From contig NZ_FOQM01000036.1 of assembly GCF_900113735.1 (NCBI RefSeq), positions 1 to 64,000 of the forward strand: DNA of 64,000 nucleotides, read 5' to 3'. Under the pieces are notes generated by a model. It made no database searches, was not told the origin of the DNA, and saw only the letters and a program-made list of their open reading frames with translations. The position numbers and the translations under genes were made by a program. Origin of the DNA: Bradyrhizobium sp. Gha. Lineage in GTDB: Bacteria; Pseudomonadota; Alphaproteobacteria; Rhizobiales; Xanthobacteraceae. Positions 1 through 8,700 of this stretch are shown piece by piece (within the stretch, counting starts at the first letter, position 1; every line of letters starts with the position of its first letter).

Positions 1-230
1 GCATAACTCTCGCCCGTTCGCGCCTGTGCCTTGCGCTTCAGCTCTGCCAACAGCTTCAAAAGGTCCGCAATGTCGCCGGCTTTCACGCTGTGTCTCGACA
101 TCTTCTCGCCCTTGCCCGGCGACAGCGATGTAACCAGCCATGTCGAACGGCTCAGTTCCAATGACACAAAAATTGCGCCAAACTGTGTGCGGATAGCGGC
201 CAGTCCGGCGGAAGGATGATCGAGCAACAT
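1..230 (-). mobile_element. IS110-family transposase, N-terminal part (cut by window start)
   Basis: Reading the minus strand from an ATG at 230 gives about 76 residues open to the window edge. After a short N-terminal stretch, the run FVSLELSRSTWLVTSL and the following KGEKMSRH segment match the start of the IS110-type DEDD transposase common in Bradyrhizobium, as I remember that family. IS110 enzymes are RuvC-like recombinases of circular elements without terminal inverted repeats. Only the N-terminus is present here, so the catalytic part and intactness cannot be judged. Just upstream, at 231-295, the minus strand has two small stem-loops (GGTTG/CAACC and CTGG/CCAG), followed by a fragment of a dispersed repeat. 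Confidence 0.75.
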
Positions 231-295
231 CGTCGTCTCCAGGTTGGTGTGTTAGCAACCTCAGTCTGGCCTCAGACCAGGTCGCTATCCACTCC

Positions 296-323
296 CCATG
301 GAATCTTCGCTTGCAATGACGGG
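296..323. repeat. Fragment of a dispersed GTCATTGC-type intergenic repeat
   Basis: On the minus strand this reads CCCGTCATTGCAAGCGAAG and continues into TTCCATGG. It resembles the widespread rhizobial repeat of the form GTCATTGCGAGCGAAGCG. It sits directly at the apparent left end of the IS110-type element, whose family often inserts into such repeats. The assignment comes from remembered consensus and no genome-wide search was possible. Confidence 0.4.
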
Positions 324-384
324 AGGAAGACGTCGCGCTTTCCATCTGTTACTATTCTGCGAAAGCAGGCGAATGGGAGTTCGC

Positions 385-1314
385 ATGAGGGTGCTCGTGA
401 TCGGCGCAGACGCGCTTGGCGGCTACTATGGAGCCTGCCTCGTCCGCGCGGGCGGCGACGTGACCTTTCTGGTGCGACCCGGGCGGGCTGAGCAATTGCG
501 GCGGAACGGGCTGCGGATCGTGAGCCCGCATGGCGAGTTTGCCGTGCAGCCGAAAATCGTGATGGCGAATGAGCTCAAGGAGCCTTTCGACGTCGTGCTC
601 GTCGGCGTGAAGGCCTATTCGCTCGACGATGCGATGGCCCAGTTTGCCCCGGCCGTCGGCGCGAGCACCATGGTTCTGCCTGTTCTCAACGGGTTGAAAC
701 ATATCGAGGCTCTGACCGCACGATTTGGCGCAGGCTGCGTGCTCGGCGGGCTTGCCAATGTCAGCGCTGGGCTGGATGCGGACGGCCGCGTCGTTCAGTT
801 CATGACGAACCAGACCATCGTCTTCGGCGAGACCACGGGCTCGCTCAGTGAGCGCACGCTTGCTTTGGAAAAACTGCTCAACGTCCCCGGGATCGACGTG
901 CGCGCCAGCGAAGCGATCATGCAGGACATGTGGGAGAAGTTCGTCCAGCTCTCGACGCTCGCCGGCATCACGTGCCTCATGCGCGCCAGCATTGGCGACA
1001 TCCTGGCTGTGCCGAACGGCGAGCAATCGATCTTCCGCCTGTTCGCGGAGTGCTGCACCGTTGCGACCGCCTCGGGTTTTGAGCCGCGCGCGCCTTTCAT
1101 CGAGTTCGACCGAAAACTGTTCACGACCCTGGACTCGCCGCTCAAGGCCTCGATGCTGCGCGACATCGAGCGTGGCTCGATGACCGAGTCTGAGCATATT
1201 CTGGGCGATATGGCCAATCGGGCCCGCGCGCTCGGCATCGAAACCTCCTTGCTGGATCTCGCCCGTGCGCATGTCGCGGCCTACGAGGTGGGACGCCGCA
1301 GAGCTTCAGCCTAG
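385..1314 (+). CDS. Ketopantoate reductase family protein (ApbA/PanE-like)
   Basis: A 309-residue NADPH-dependent 2-dehydropantoate 2-reductase-like protein. The N-terminus (VLVIGADALGGYYGACL) is a Rossmann motif with the usual GAGA-x-G altered to GADALGG. Family-type active-site residues appear in VGVKAY (Lys), LPVLNGL (Asn), MWEKF (Lys) and DIERGSMTE (Glu). The open frame reaches back to 298, but GGGAG at 375-379 lies 5 bases before the ATG at 385; 373 is an alternative. Members of this family act in pantothenate synthesis or on other 2-oxo acids. No pan genes are adjacent, so the substrate is open. It converges with the next gene with a 4-bp overlap of stop regions. Confidence 0.85.
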   Translation: MRVLVIGADALGGYYGACLVRAGGDVTFLVRPGRAEQLRRNGLRIVSPHGEFAVQPKIVMANELKEPFDVVLVGVKAYSLDDAMAQFAPAVGASTMVLPVLNGLKHIEALTARFGAGCVLGGLANVSAGLDADGRVVQFMTNQTIVFGETTGSLSERTLALEKLLNVPGIDVRASEAIMQDMWEKFVQLSTLAGITCLMRASIGDILAVPNGEQSIFRLFAECCTVATASGFEPRAPFIEFDRKLFTTLDSPLKASMLRDIERGSMTESEHILGDMANRARALGIETSLLDLARAHVAAYEVGRRRASA

Positions 1315-3020
1315 CTCGCTTCCATCAACGTCAGATCCGGATCGGCCCGCTCGGTCGACCAGAATTGCATCACACAGCGAAGTCCACCGGGATTGAAATC
1401 CAGGTTCACCGACCAGCCGGCTTCGCCGGCGAACATCCCGGTGATCATCTTCGTTCCGAAGCCGCGACGCGTGGGCTTGCGGACCAGCGGACCTTCTCGC
1501 TCAGCCCAGCACAAGCGAACGAGGCTTGTCTCGTCGACCGTCCAGGATATTTGCAGCTTCCCCGACGGGACCGAGAACGCGCCATATTTCGCGGCGTTCG
1601 TGCTGAGCTCCTGGAGCGCGGCTGAGATTGCCAGAGCGAGCTTGGGCGGCAACAGGATATCTGGACCATCGATCTCGAGACGCTCGGGACCTGCGTAGGG
1701 GGCCAGCGTCTGCTTGATGATGGACACCAGGCTCACGCCAACCCAGTTGTTTTCAGTGAGGAGATTGTAGGCGTGCGAAAGCGCCAGAAGACGGCCTTCG
1801 AATGCGGCGGCGTATTCGTCGAGGTCGTTTGAACTTGCACGGGACAGGCGCGCGATCGACTGGACGGTCCCGAGCGTGTTCTTGACCCGGTGATTGATCT
1901 CGTCCAGCAGCGCCTTCTGCTGCTTCAGGGCGCCGGCGAGTTCGCTTCCGACGTGATGCAGGACCTTCTTCATCCGGTTGACTTCGCTGATCGTGCCCAG
2001 CTTTGGCGCCAGGACACCCGAGCGCAAACCGGCAACATATCGTTCGAGATCGGCGAACTCGGCCAGGAAGCGGCGCGACAGCAATCGCGCCAGCGCCAAT
2101 CCCAGGGCGAACGTTAAAAGAGTCAGCGCAACGATCCACTCGGCTGTCCGATGCAGCGGGCCATCGATGACCTCGCGAGGAACGGCAAGATTGATCGACC
2201 AACCGCTTTGACTGGATCGCAACATGGATGTGTAGGTCGGAACGCCCGTCCGCGACACGGCTTTGACCCACCAGGCGGAAGGTTGGCCGAGATGTGCCCT
2301 CACCTCCGGGATGGTTTGCCGGCCTACCAGGTCGTCACCATCGACCAAGGGACGCCGTGCCAGCAGGATTCCGTTCGCATCGGCTATGCTGCCGACCATT
2401 CCGGCGGAGACGTATTCGTCCATCAACGAGGACAGATATTTCGTCGATAGGCCGATGTTGAGCGCGTAACGGATGTCGCCGCCGATGCGGACCGGAACGG
2501 CGATGGTGACGATCGGCTGACCATCGACCACGGCGCGCTGAAGTCCGGACACCTGTGGTTGACCCGTTTCGATTGCCCGGCGCTCGACGTCGAATGCGAC
2601 GCGCTTCGGCAGGTGTGAATCGAGTTCGAGGCGGGTGTTGACGACCTGCTGGCCATCTGGCGCGTAGAGGACAATGGCCACCCCGCCGATCAGCTTCACC
2701 GCCTCGATGGCGTGCTCTCTGAATTCCGCGAAATTCTGCCGCGAGAGCGAGGGGGAGAGAGCAAGGACCTGCAGATCCTCGATGATGTTCGCCACCCGAA
2801 GCTCCGCCGCATTGCGCATGAGGCGGAGCCTGTCTTCATAATCGGCCTTGGTGAGTTGGGAGGATTCCGCCACGAAATGATAGGCGAGAAAGGCCGCGCA
2901 GGCCGCGACGGGAATTGCGGTGATGAGCGCGAGCAGCAACAGATACGTTGAAACTGGCCAGGTCCGAAGGGATCGCCTCATCCATCTTCCGGTTCGACGC
3001 CGCAAGGCACGCACGCTCAT
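1311..3020 (-). CDS. HWE-family sensor histidine kinase with periplasmic dCache-like domain
   Basis: About 569 residues from the ATG at 3020, which is preceded by a G-rich ribosome site; the frame is open to a GTG at 3092. An N-terminal membrane segment (STYLLLLALITAIPVAACAA) is followed by a large extracytoplasmic sensor region of the double-Cache type, a second membrane segment (IVALTLLTFALGLALARLL), a HAMP-like linker, then the kinase core. The phospho-acceptor box is LLDEINHRVKNTLGTVQSIA. The ATPase part has LQELSTNAAKYGA and the WAEREG segment that defines the HWE class. In alphaproteobacteria such kinases often feed PhyR/NepR/EcfG stress signalling. Two overlapping EcfG-type promoter motifs lie just upstream. 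No partner response regulator is adjacent. Confidence 0.9.
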   Translation of the reverse strand: MSVRALRRRTGRWMRRSLRTWPVSTYLLLLALITAIPVAACAAFLAYHFVAESSQLTKADYEDRLRLMRNAAELRVANIIEDLQVLALSPSLSRQNFAEFREHAIEAVKLIGGVAIVLYAPDGQQVVNTRLELDSHLPKRVAFDVERRAIETGQPQVSGLQRAVVDGQPIVTIAVPVRIGGDIRYALNIGLSTKYLSSLMDEYVSAGMVGSIADANGILLARRPLVDGDDLVGRQTIPEVRAHLGQPSAWWVKAVSRTGVPTYTSMLRSSQSGWSINLAVPREVIDGPLHRTAEWIVALTLLTFALGLALARLLSRRFLAEFADLERYVAGLRSGVLAPKLGTISEVNRMKKVLHHVGSELAGALKQQKALLDEINHRVKNTLGTVQSIARLSRASSNDLDEYAAAFEGRLLALSHAYNLLTENNWVGVSLVSIIKQTLAPYAGPERLEIDGPDILLPPKLALAISAALQELSTNAAKYGAFSVPSGKLQISWTVDETSLVRLCWAEREGPLVRKPTRRGFGTKMITGMFAGEAGWSVNLDFNPGGLRCVMQFWSTERADPDLTLMEAS

Positions 3021-3102
3021 CCCCCAAGCCACGCCTGCCGCGACAAGCTGATTCCCCTCAAGGTACCGGCTCGCTGGCAGCCAGCAACACACGGTTTGCT
3101 GG

Positions 3103-3140
3103 AACCAGCGGACGGAACTTTTGTTCCAAACTTTTGTTCC
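3103..3140 (-). promoter_or_regulatory. Two overlapping EcfG-type promoter motifs (GGAAC-N17-GTT)
   Basis: On the minus strand the first motif has GGAAC at 3140-3136 and GTT at 3118-3116. The second has GGAAC at 3127-3123 and GTT at 3105-3103. Both have exactly 17 bases between, equivalent to GGAAC-N16-xGTT, the spacing of the alphaproteobacterial EcfG (general stress sigma factor) consensus. The same bases create an inverted repeat, GGAAC-TTTT-GTTCC at 3114-3127. The motifs begin one base beyond the recG stop codon and lie about 80-120 bases before the HWE kinase start at 3020. Confidence 0.6.
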
Positions 3141-5249
3141 TCAACCCGCCCCAATCAGCGGAATCGCCTCGTCCCGCTCATAAAGATACAGCAGGCAACG
3201 CAGGGCTTCGCCGCGCTCGCCTTTCAGCTTCGGATCATCCTTCAGGATGCGCAGCGCCTCGTCACGCGCCTGGGTGATGAGCTGCCCGTGGACTTCCGAG
3301 CGCGCGATGCGGTAGCCGGGCAGGCCGCTCTGGCGGATGCCGAGCACGTCGCCTACGCCGCGCAGCTTCAGATCTTCCTCCGCGATGCGAAAACCGTCTG
3401 TGGTCTCCCGGATCACCTTCAGCCGCGCCTTCGACATTTCGCCGAGCGGCTCGCTGTAGAGCAAAATGCAGGTCGAAGCCTCCGAGCCGCGTCCGATGCG
3501 GCCGCGGAGCTGGTGCAGCTGGGCAAGCCCAAAACGCTCGGCGTTCTCGATCACCATGATGGTGGCGGCCGGCACGTCAACGCCGACCTCGACCACTGTC
3601 GTCGCGACCAGAAGGCCGATCTCATGGGCCGCGAACCGGCCCATGACGCGATCTTTCTCCGAGCCCTTCATCTGGCCGTGGACGAGGCCGACGCGGTCGC
3701 CGAAGCGCTTTTGCAGGCTCTCGAAACGTTTGGTCGCGTTGGTGAGATGCTCCGTGCCTTCGGCCTCCGATTCCTCGACCAGAGGACAGATCCAGTACAC
3801 CAGCTTGCCTGATGCGAGTGCACGGCCGACCCCGTCCATGACCTCACCGAGCCGGCTCATCGCGACGGCACGGGTGTCGATCGGCTGGCGGCCTGCCGGC
3901 TTTTCGCGGAGCTCGGAGATGTCCATGTCGCCGAAATAGGTCAGCACCAGCGTGCGCGGGATTGGTGTGGCGCTCAGCACCAGCACGTCGACCGCTTCGC
4001 CCTTCGAGGTCAGCGCCAACCGCTCGCGGACACCAAAGCGGTGTTGCTCGTCGACGATGGCAAGCGCGAGATCGTGGAAGATCACATCGTCCTGGATCAG
4101 CGCATGGGTGCCGACGAGCAGATCGATCTCGCCGGCTTCGAGTTGCGCTAACAGCTCGCGCCGCTCCTTGCCCTTCTCCCGGCCTGTGAGGATCGCGACC
4201 CGAAGGCTGGCGCGCTCGGCGAGCGGAGCAATGGTCTTGATGTGCTGGCGCGCCAGGATTTCGGTGGGGGCCATCAGCGCGGCTTGCTTGCCGACCTCGG
4301 CCACCGCCGCAGCCGCGAGCAGCGCCACCACGGTCTTGCCGGAGCCGACGTCGCCCTGAAGCAGACGGAGCATGCGCACGGGCTGCTTCAGGTCGTCGGC
4401 GATGGCCGCCGCGGCGTTACGCTGGGAGGGCGTCAACGCATAAGGCAGCGCATCGATGATCTTGTTGCGCAGATGACCGTCACCGGCGTTGCGCACGCCG
4501 GCGGGACGGCGCAGCTGGGCGCGGATCAAAGCGAGCGCGAGCTGCCCGGCGAGCAGTTCGTCGAAGGCGAGGCGGGACCAGTAACGTCGGTCAGGCAGGA
4601 TATCCGTGAGCTCGACCGGCTGATGCACGCGCTGGAACGCTTCCGTGACAGGCGGGAAATCGCAGCGTCGCAGCACCTCCGGGCTGATCCATTCCGGCAA
4701 CGCCGGCAGCTTCTGCAATGCCTGCGCGACCGCGCGGCGGAGCGAGCCGAGTGCAAGGCCCTCGGTGAGGGGATAGACGGGATCAATCCCTGAGAGCTTT
4801 GAGATCGCCTCCTCGTCGAGGACGCGGTCGGGATGCACGATCTGCGGGATGCCGTCATACATTTGCAGCGTGCCGGAGACGAAGCGCTTCTCGCCCAATG
4901 GCAGCAGCTTCTCGACATAGCCGGGCTTGGCGCGGAAGAACGTCAGCACGACGTCGCCGGTGTCGTCGCTGGCATAGACCAGATAGGGTGCGCGTGAATT
5001 GCGCGGTGGAGGCGGGCGGTGGCGGTCGACGGTGACCTCCAGCGTCACCATGGTTCCCTGGACCGCGTCGCGGATTTTCGGGCGCGCGCGGCGGTCGATG
5101 ACCTGGCTCGGCAGATGCAGCAAGAGATCCACCAGCCGCGGCGTCTCGCTCCGGCTGAGCAGGTATCGCAGCAGCTTGTCCTGCTTCGGACCGACGCCGG
5201 GCAGGCTGGTCACGGGAGCAAACAGCGGATTGAGCAGGCTGGGGCGCAT
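3141..5249 (-). CDS. recG: ATP-dependent DNA helicase RecG
   Basis: A 702-residue RecG, the usual length for this family, which remodels stalled replication forks and Holliday junctions. An N-terminal wedge/OB region precedes superfamily 2 helicase motifs: Walker A GDVGSGKTVVALLA, the DEQH box (DEQHRFGV), motif III SATPIPRT, and the C-terminal RGRIGRGSE and GLPGYRIARSE segments. I chose the ATG at 5249 (MRPSLLNPLFAPVTSL). The longer frame to 5363 translates through a dispersed palindromic repeat and gives the artefactual segment KTWMPGIKPGMTG. It is divergent from sdhE-mfd, another DNA-maintenance locus. Confidence 0.97.
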   Translation of the reverse strand: MRPSLLNPLFAPVTSLPGVGPKQDKLLRYLLSRSETPRLVDLLLHLPSQVIDRRARPKIRDAVQGTMVTLEVTVDRHRPPPPRNSRAPYLVYASDDTGDVVLTFFRAKPGYVEKLLPLGEKRFVSGTLQMYDGIPQIVHPDRVLDEEAISKLSGIDPVYPLTEGLALGSLRRAVAQALQKLPALPEWISPEVLRRCDFPPVTEAFQRVHQPVELTDILPDRRYWSRLAFDELLAGQLALALIRAQLRRPAGVRNAGDGHLRNKIIDALPYALTPSQRNAAAAIADDLKQPVRMLRLLQGDVGSGKTVVALLAAAAVAEVGKQAALMAPTEILARQHIKTIAPLAERASLRVAILTGREKGKERRELLAQLEAGEIDLLVGTHALIQDDVIFHDLALAIVDEQHRFGVRERLALTSKGEAVDVLVLSATPIPRTLVLTYFGDMDISELREKPAGRQPIDTRAVAMSRLGEVMDGVGRALASGKLVYWICPLVEESEAEGTEHLTNATKRFESLQKRFGDRVGLVHGQMKGSEKDRVMGRFAAHEIGLLVATTVVEVGVDVPAATIMVIENAERFGLAQLHQLRGRIGRGSEASTCILLYSEPLGEMSKARLKVIRETTDGFRIAEEDLKLRGVGDVLGIRQSGLPGYRIARSEVHGQLITQARDEALRILKDDPKLKGERGEALRCLLYLYERDEAIPLIGAG

Positions 5250-5277
5250 GGGAGCGAATCTAGGATCGTTTCGGCCC

Positions 5278-5316
5278 GTCATGCCCGGCTTTATCCCGGG
5301 CATCCACGTCTTTTTT
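5278..5316. repeat. Dispersed palindromic repeat (GTCATGCCCGG... CCGGGCAT... type)
   Basis: ATGCCCGG at 5281-5288 and CCGGGCAT at 5296-5303 form an 8-bp stem with a 7-base loop. CCACGTC and a T-run follow. This form is a frequent intergenic repeat in Bradyrhizobium and Rhodopseudomonas. It sits in the divergent recG/sdhE promoter region and explains the false N-terminal extension of recG. Confidence 0.55.
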
Positions 5317-5434
5317 CGAAGCGCCCCGCACGGGTGCGGCCATGCCAAATCGAGGGCTGACACGCAGGGCCCGAGTGGCTATATCACCCCGGCCCGGCAC
5401 GTCCGGGCTTTCGGCGTTTGACTGGATTTGAGAC

Positions 5435-5725
5435 ATGACGGGAACGACACGATCGAGCAACGGGCTGGACGACCGCCGCAAGCGGCTTCTGTTCCGCTGC
5501 TGGCACCGCGGCACGCGCGAGATGGATTTGATCCTCGGCCGCTTTGCCGATGCCGAGATCGGTAACCTGTCTGATGCGGAACTGACCGAGCTCGAGACCC
5601 TGCTCGAGGTCAATGATCCCGATCTCTATGCCGCCATCACCGGTGACAAGCTGCTGCCAGCCGACGTCACCGGTGCGCTGTTTACCCGGATCAAGGCCTA
5701 TCCGATCGCGGACGGCAGCGTATGA
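5435..5725 (+). CDS. sdhE: FAD assembly factor SdhE (succinate dehydrogenase assembly factor 2 family)
   Basis: A 96-residue protein of the SdhE/Sdh5 family (DUF339), which promotes covalent flavinylation of the succinate dehydrogenase SdhA subunit. The family signature RGxxE is present as HRGTREMD near residue 28. It is preceded by the typical RRKRLLFRCWHRG and followed by the LSDAELTELETLLE helix and a DLYAAITG segment. Length is normal. It overlaps mfd by 4 bases (ATGA), so the two are translationally coupled, an arrangement I remember as common in Rhizobiales. Confidence 0.93.
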   Translation: MTGTTRSSNGLDDRRKRLLFRCWHRGTREMDLILGRFADAEIGNLSDAELTELETLLEVNDPDLYAAITGDKLLPADVTGALFTRIKAYPIADGSV

Positions 5726-8700
5726 AGCAGGGCATGAAATCTCCGGCCGAGCTGCTGACGCCCGGCCGGGCGCTGACGCTTGCCAATGTCGCCGAGGGCG
5801 CCGAAGGCCTCATCGTCTCGGATCTGGCGCGCGCCATCGCGGCGCGGCCGAAGAAGCCAGCCGTCAGCCTCGCGGTGGTCTGTCGCGACGGCGGACGGAT
5901 GCAACAGCTCGAACGCGCGCTGCAATTCTTTGCGCCTGATCTGCCGGTGCTGACCTTTCCGGCTTGGGACTGCCAGCCCTACGACCGCGTCTCGCCGCAT
6001 GGCGGCATCCTGGCGCAGCGCCTGACGACGCTGGCGCGCCTTGCCGCGCTCACCGGCAGCGACAAGCCGCTGATCGTGCTGACCACCGTGAACGCCGTCG
6101 TGCAGCGCGTGCCCGCGCGCGAGCTGGTCGCAGCGCAGGCGCTGTCGGTCGCGCCCGGCAATGTCGTGCCGATGGACACCATCGTCGCCTGGCTGGAGCA
6201 CAACGGCTACAACCGCTCCTCCACCGTACGCGAGCCCGGCGAATACGCCGTGCGCGGCGGCATCCTCGATCTGTTTCCGGCCGGCCTCGAACAGCCCGTT
6301 CGTTTCGACTTCTTCGGCGACAGCCTGGAATCGATCCGCTCCTTCGATGCCGAGACCCAGCGCACGCTGCTCGACATGCGCTCGCTCGATCTGGTGCCGA
6401 TCTCCGAGTTCCAGCTCGTCACCGACACGATCAGACGCTTCCGTATGGGCTATGTCGCCGAGTTCGGCGCGCCCGAGCGCGATGATGCGCTCTACGAGGC
6501 GGTCAGCGAGGGCCGTCGCCACCCCGGCATGGAGCACTGGCTGCCGCTGTTCCAGGACCGGATGGACACGCTGTTCGACTATCTGCAGGGCGCGGCCGTT
6601 GCGATCGAGCCGCAGGCCGAGGACGCCGTCCGCGAACGCTTCAAGCAGATCCAGGACTATTACGAGGCCCGCCGCGACGCGATGGAGCATCCGGGCGGCG
6701 GTGCCATCTACAAGCCGCTGCCGCCCGATCGGCTCTATCTGACCGACGAAGAGTGGACCAGACGGGAACGCGACGTGCCGCTGATCCGGCTGACGGCGTT
6801 CTCGGTGCCGAGCGACGGCACCAGCGTGTTCGATGCCGGTGCCCGCAAGGGCCGCGATTTTGCGCCTGAACGTAACGACAGCACGGTCAACGTGTTTGAG
6901 TCCGTCGTCAGCCACGTCATGGCGCTGCAGGCGCAGCGCAAGAAGGTCGTGATCGCGCTCTGGAGCGAAGGCTCGCGCGACCGCATGACCTCGATGCTGC
7001 GCGACCACAAGCTGGCTCACACCACCAGCGTCAACAGCTGGCGCACGGTGCAGGCGACCCCGCGCAACGAGACCATGCTCGCGGTGCTTGGGCTCGAGAG
7101 CGGCTTCGAGACCGACGAGATCGCCGTCATCAGCGAGCAGGACATTCTCGGCGACCGCCTCGTGCGGCCGCGCAAGGCCAGCCGCAAGCTCGACAATTTC
7201 ATCTCGGAGGTGACGAGCCTCACTGCCGGCGACATCGTCGTTCACGTCGATCACGGCATCGGCCGCTTCATTGGCTTGCAAACGCTCGACGTCGCCGGCG
7301 CGCCGCATGATTGTCTCGAGCTGCATTATGCCGCCGAAACAAAACTGTTTCTGCCGGTCGAGAACATCGAGCTGCTGTCGCGCTACGGCTCCGACCAGAC
7401 CACGGTCGAGCTCGATCGTCTGGGCGGTTCCGGCTGGCAGACGCGAAAAGCAAAACTCAAGAACCGCATCCGCGAGATCGCGGGCGAGCTGATCAAGATC
7501 GCCGCCGCGCGCCATTTGCACGAGGCGCCCAAGCTACCGGTGCAGCAGGGCCTCTATGACGAGTTCTGCGCGCGGTTCCCCTATGACGAGACCGAGGACC
7601 AGCTCTCCGCCATCGAGTCCACCCTGAAGGATCTCGAGCTCGGCCGTCCCATGGATCGGCTGATCTGCGGCGACGTCGGCTTCGGCAAGACCGAGGTTGC
7701 GCTCCGGGCAGCGTTCGCCGTTGCGCTCGAAGGCAAGCAGGTTGCTGTCGTGGTGCCGACCACGCTTCTGGCGCGCCAGCACGCCAAAACCTTCACCGAG
7801 CGATTCAAGGGCTTTCCGGTGAACGTGGCGCAGGCCTCGCGCCTGATCGCGACCAAGGAGCTGAACCTGGTCAAGAAGGGCATTGCCGACGGCTCCGTCG
7901 ATATCGTCGTCGGCACCCATGCGCTGCTCGGCAAGGCAATCAAGTTCCGCGACCTCGGCCTCGTCATCGTCGACGAGGAGCAGCATTTCGGCGTCACGCA
8001 CAAGGAGCGGTTGAAGGCGTTGCGTTCCGAGGTCCACGTCCTGACGCTGTCGGCAACGCCGATCCCGCGCACGCTGCAATTGGCGCTCACGGGCGTCCGC
8101 GAACTCTCGATCATCGCCTCGCCCCCGGTCGACCGTCTCGCCGTCCGCACCTTCGTCGCCCCGCATGATCCGCTGATGATCCGCGAGGCGCTGCTGCGCG
8201 AGCGCTATCGCGGCGGCCAGGCCTTCTACGTGGTGCCGCGCATCGACGATCTCGCCGAGGTCAAGGACTTCCTCGACAAGAACGTGCCGGAGATGAAGGT
8301 CGCGGTCGCGCACGGGCAGATGCCGCCCGCCGTGATCGAGGACATCATGACCGCGTTCTACGACGGCAAGTTCGACATCCTGCTGTCGACCACGATCGTG
8401 GAATCCGGCCTGGATATCCCCAACGCCAACACGCTGATCGTGCATCGTGCCGACATGTTCGGCCTTGCACAGCTTTACCAGCTCCGCGGCCGTGTCGGCC
8501 GTTCCAAGCTCAGAGCCTATGCGTTGTTCACGCTCCCGGCGCAGCAGAACATCACGGCGCAGGCCGAGCGCCGGCTCACCGTGCTGCAATCGCTGGAGAC
8601 GCTGGGTGCGGGCTTCCAGCTCGCCTCGCACGACCTCGATATCCGCGGCGCCGGCAATTTGCTCGGCGAAGAGCAGTCCGGCCACATCAAGGAAGTCGGC

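Noticed and set aside
352..1272. Long minus-strand frame (306 residues) opposite the ketopantoate-reductase-like gene
   Set aside because: Arg/His-rich shadow text with no family features. The plus-strand frame has clear Rossmann and active-site motifs.
5250..5363. N-terminal extension of RecG
   Set aside because: Translates a dispersed palindromic repeat (text KTWMPGIKPGMTG), a known kind of mis-annotation. The family start is at 5249.
5698..7521. 607-residue minus-strand frame opposite mfd
   Set aside because: High-GC antisense shadow of mfd; composition rich in Arg, His, Asp and Ala and no recognisable domain.
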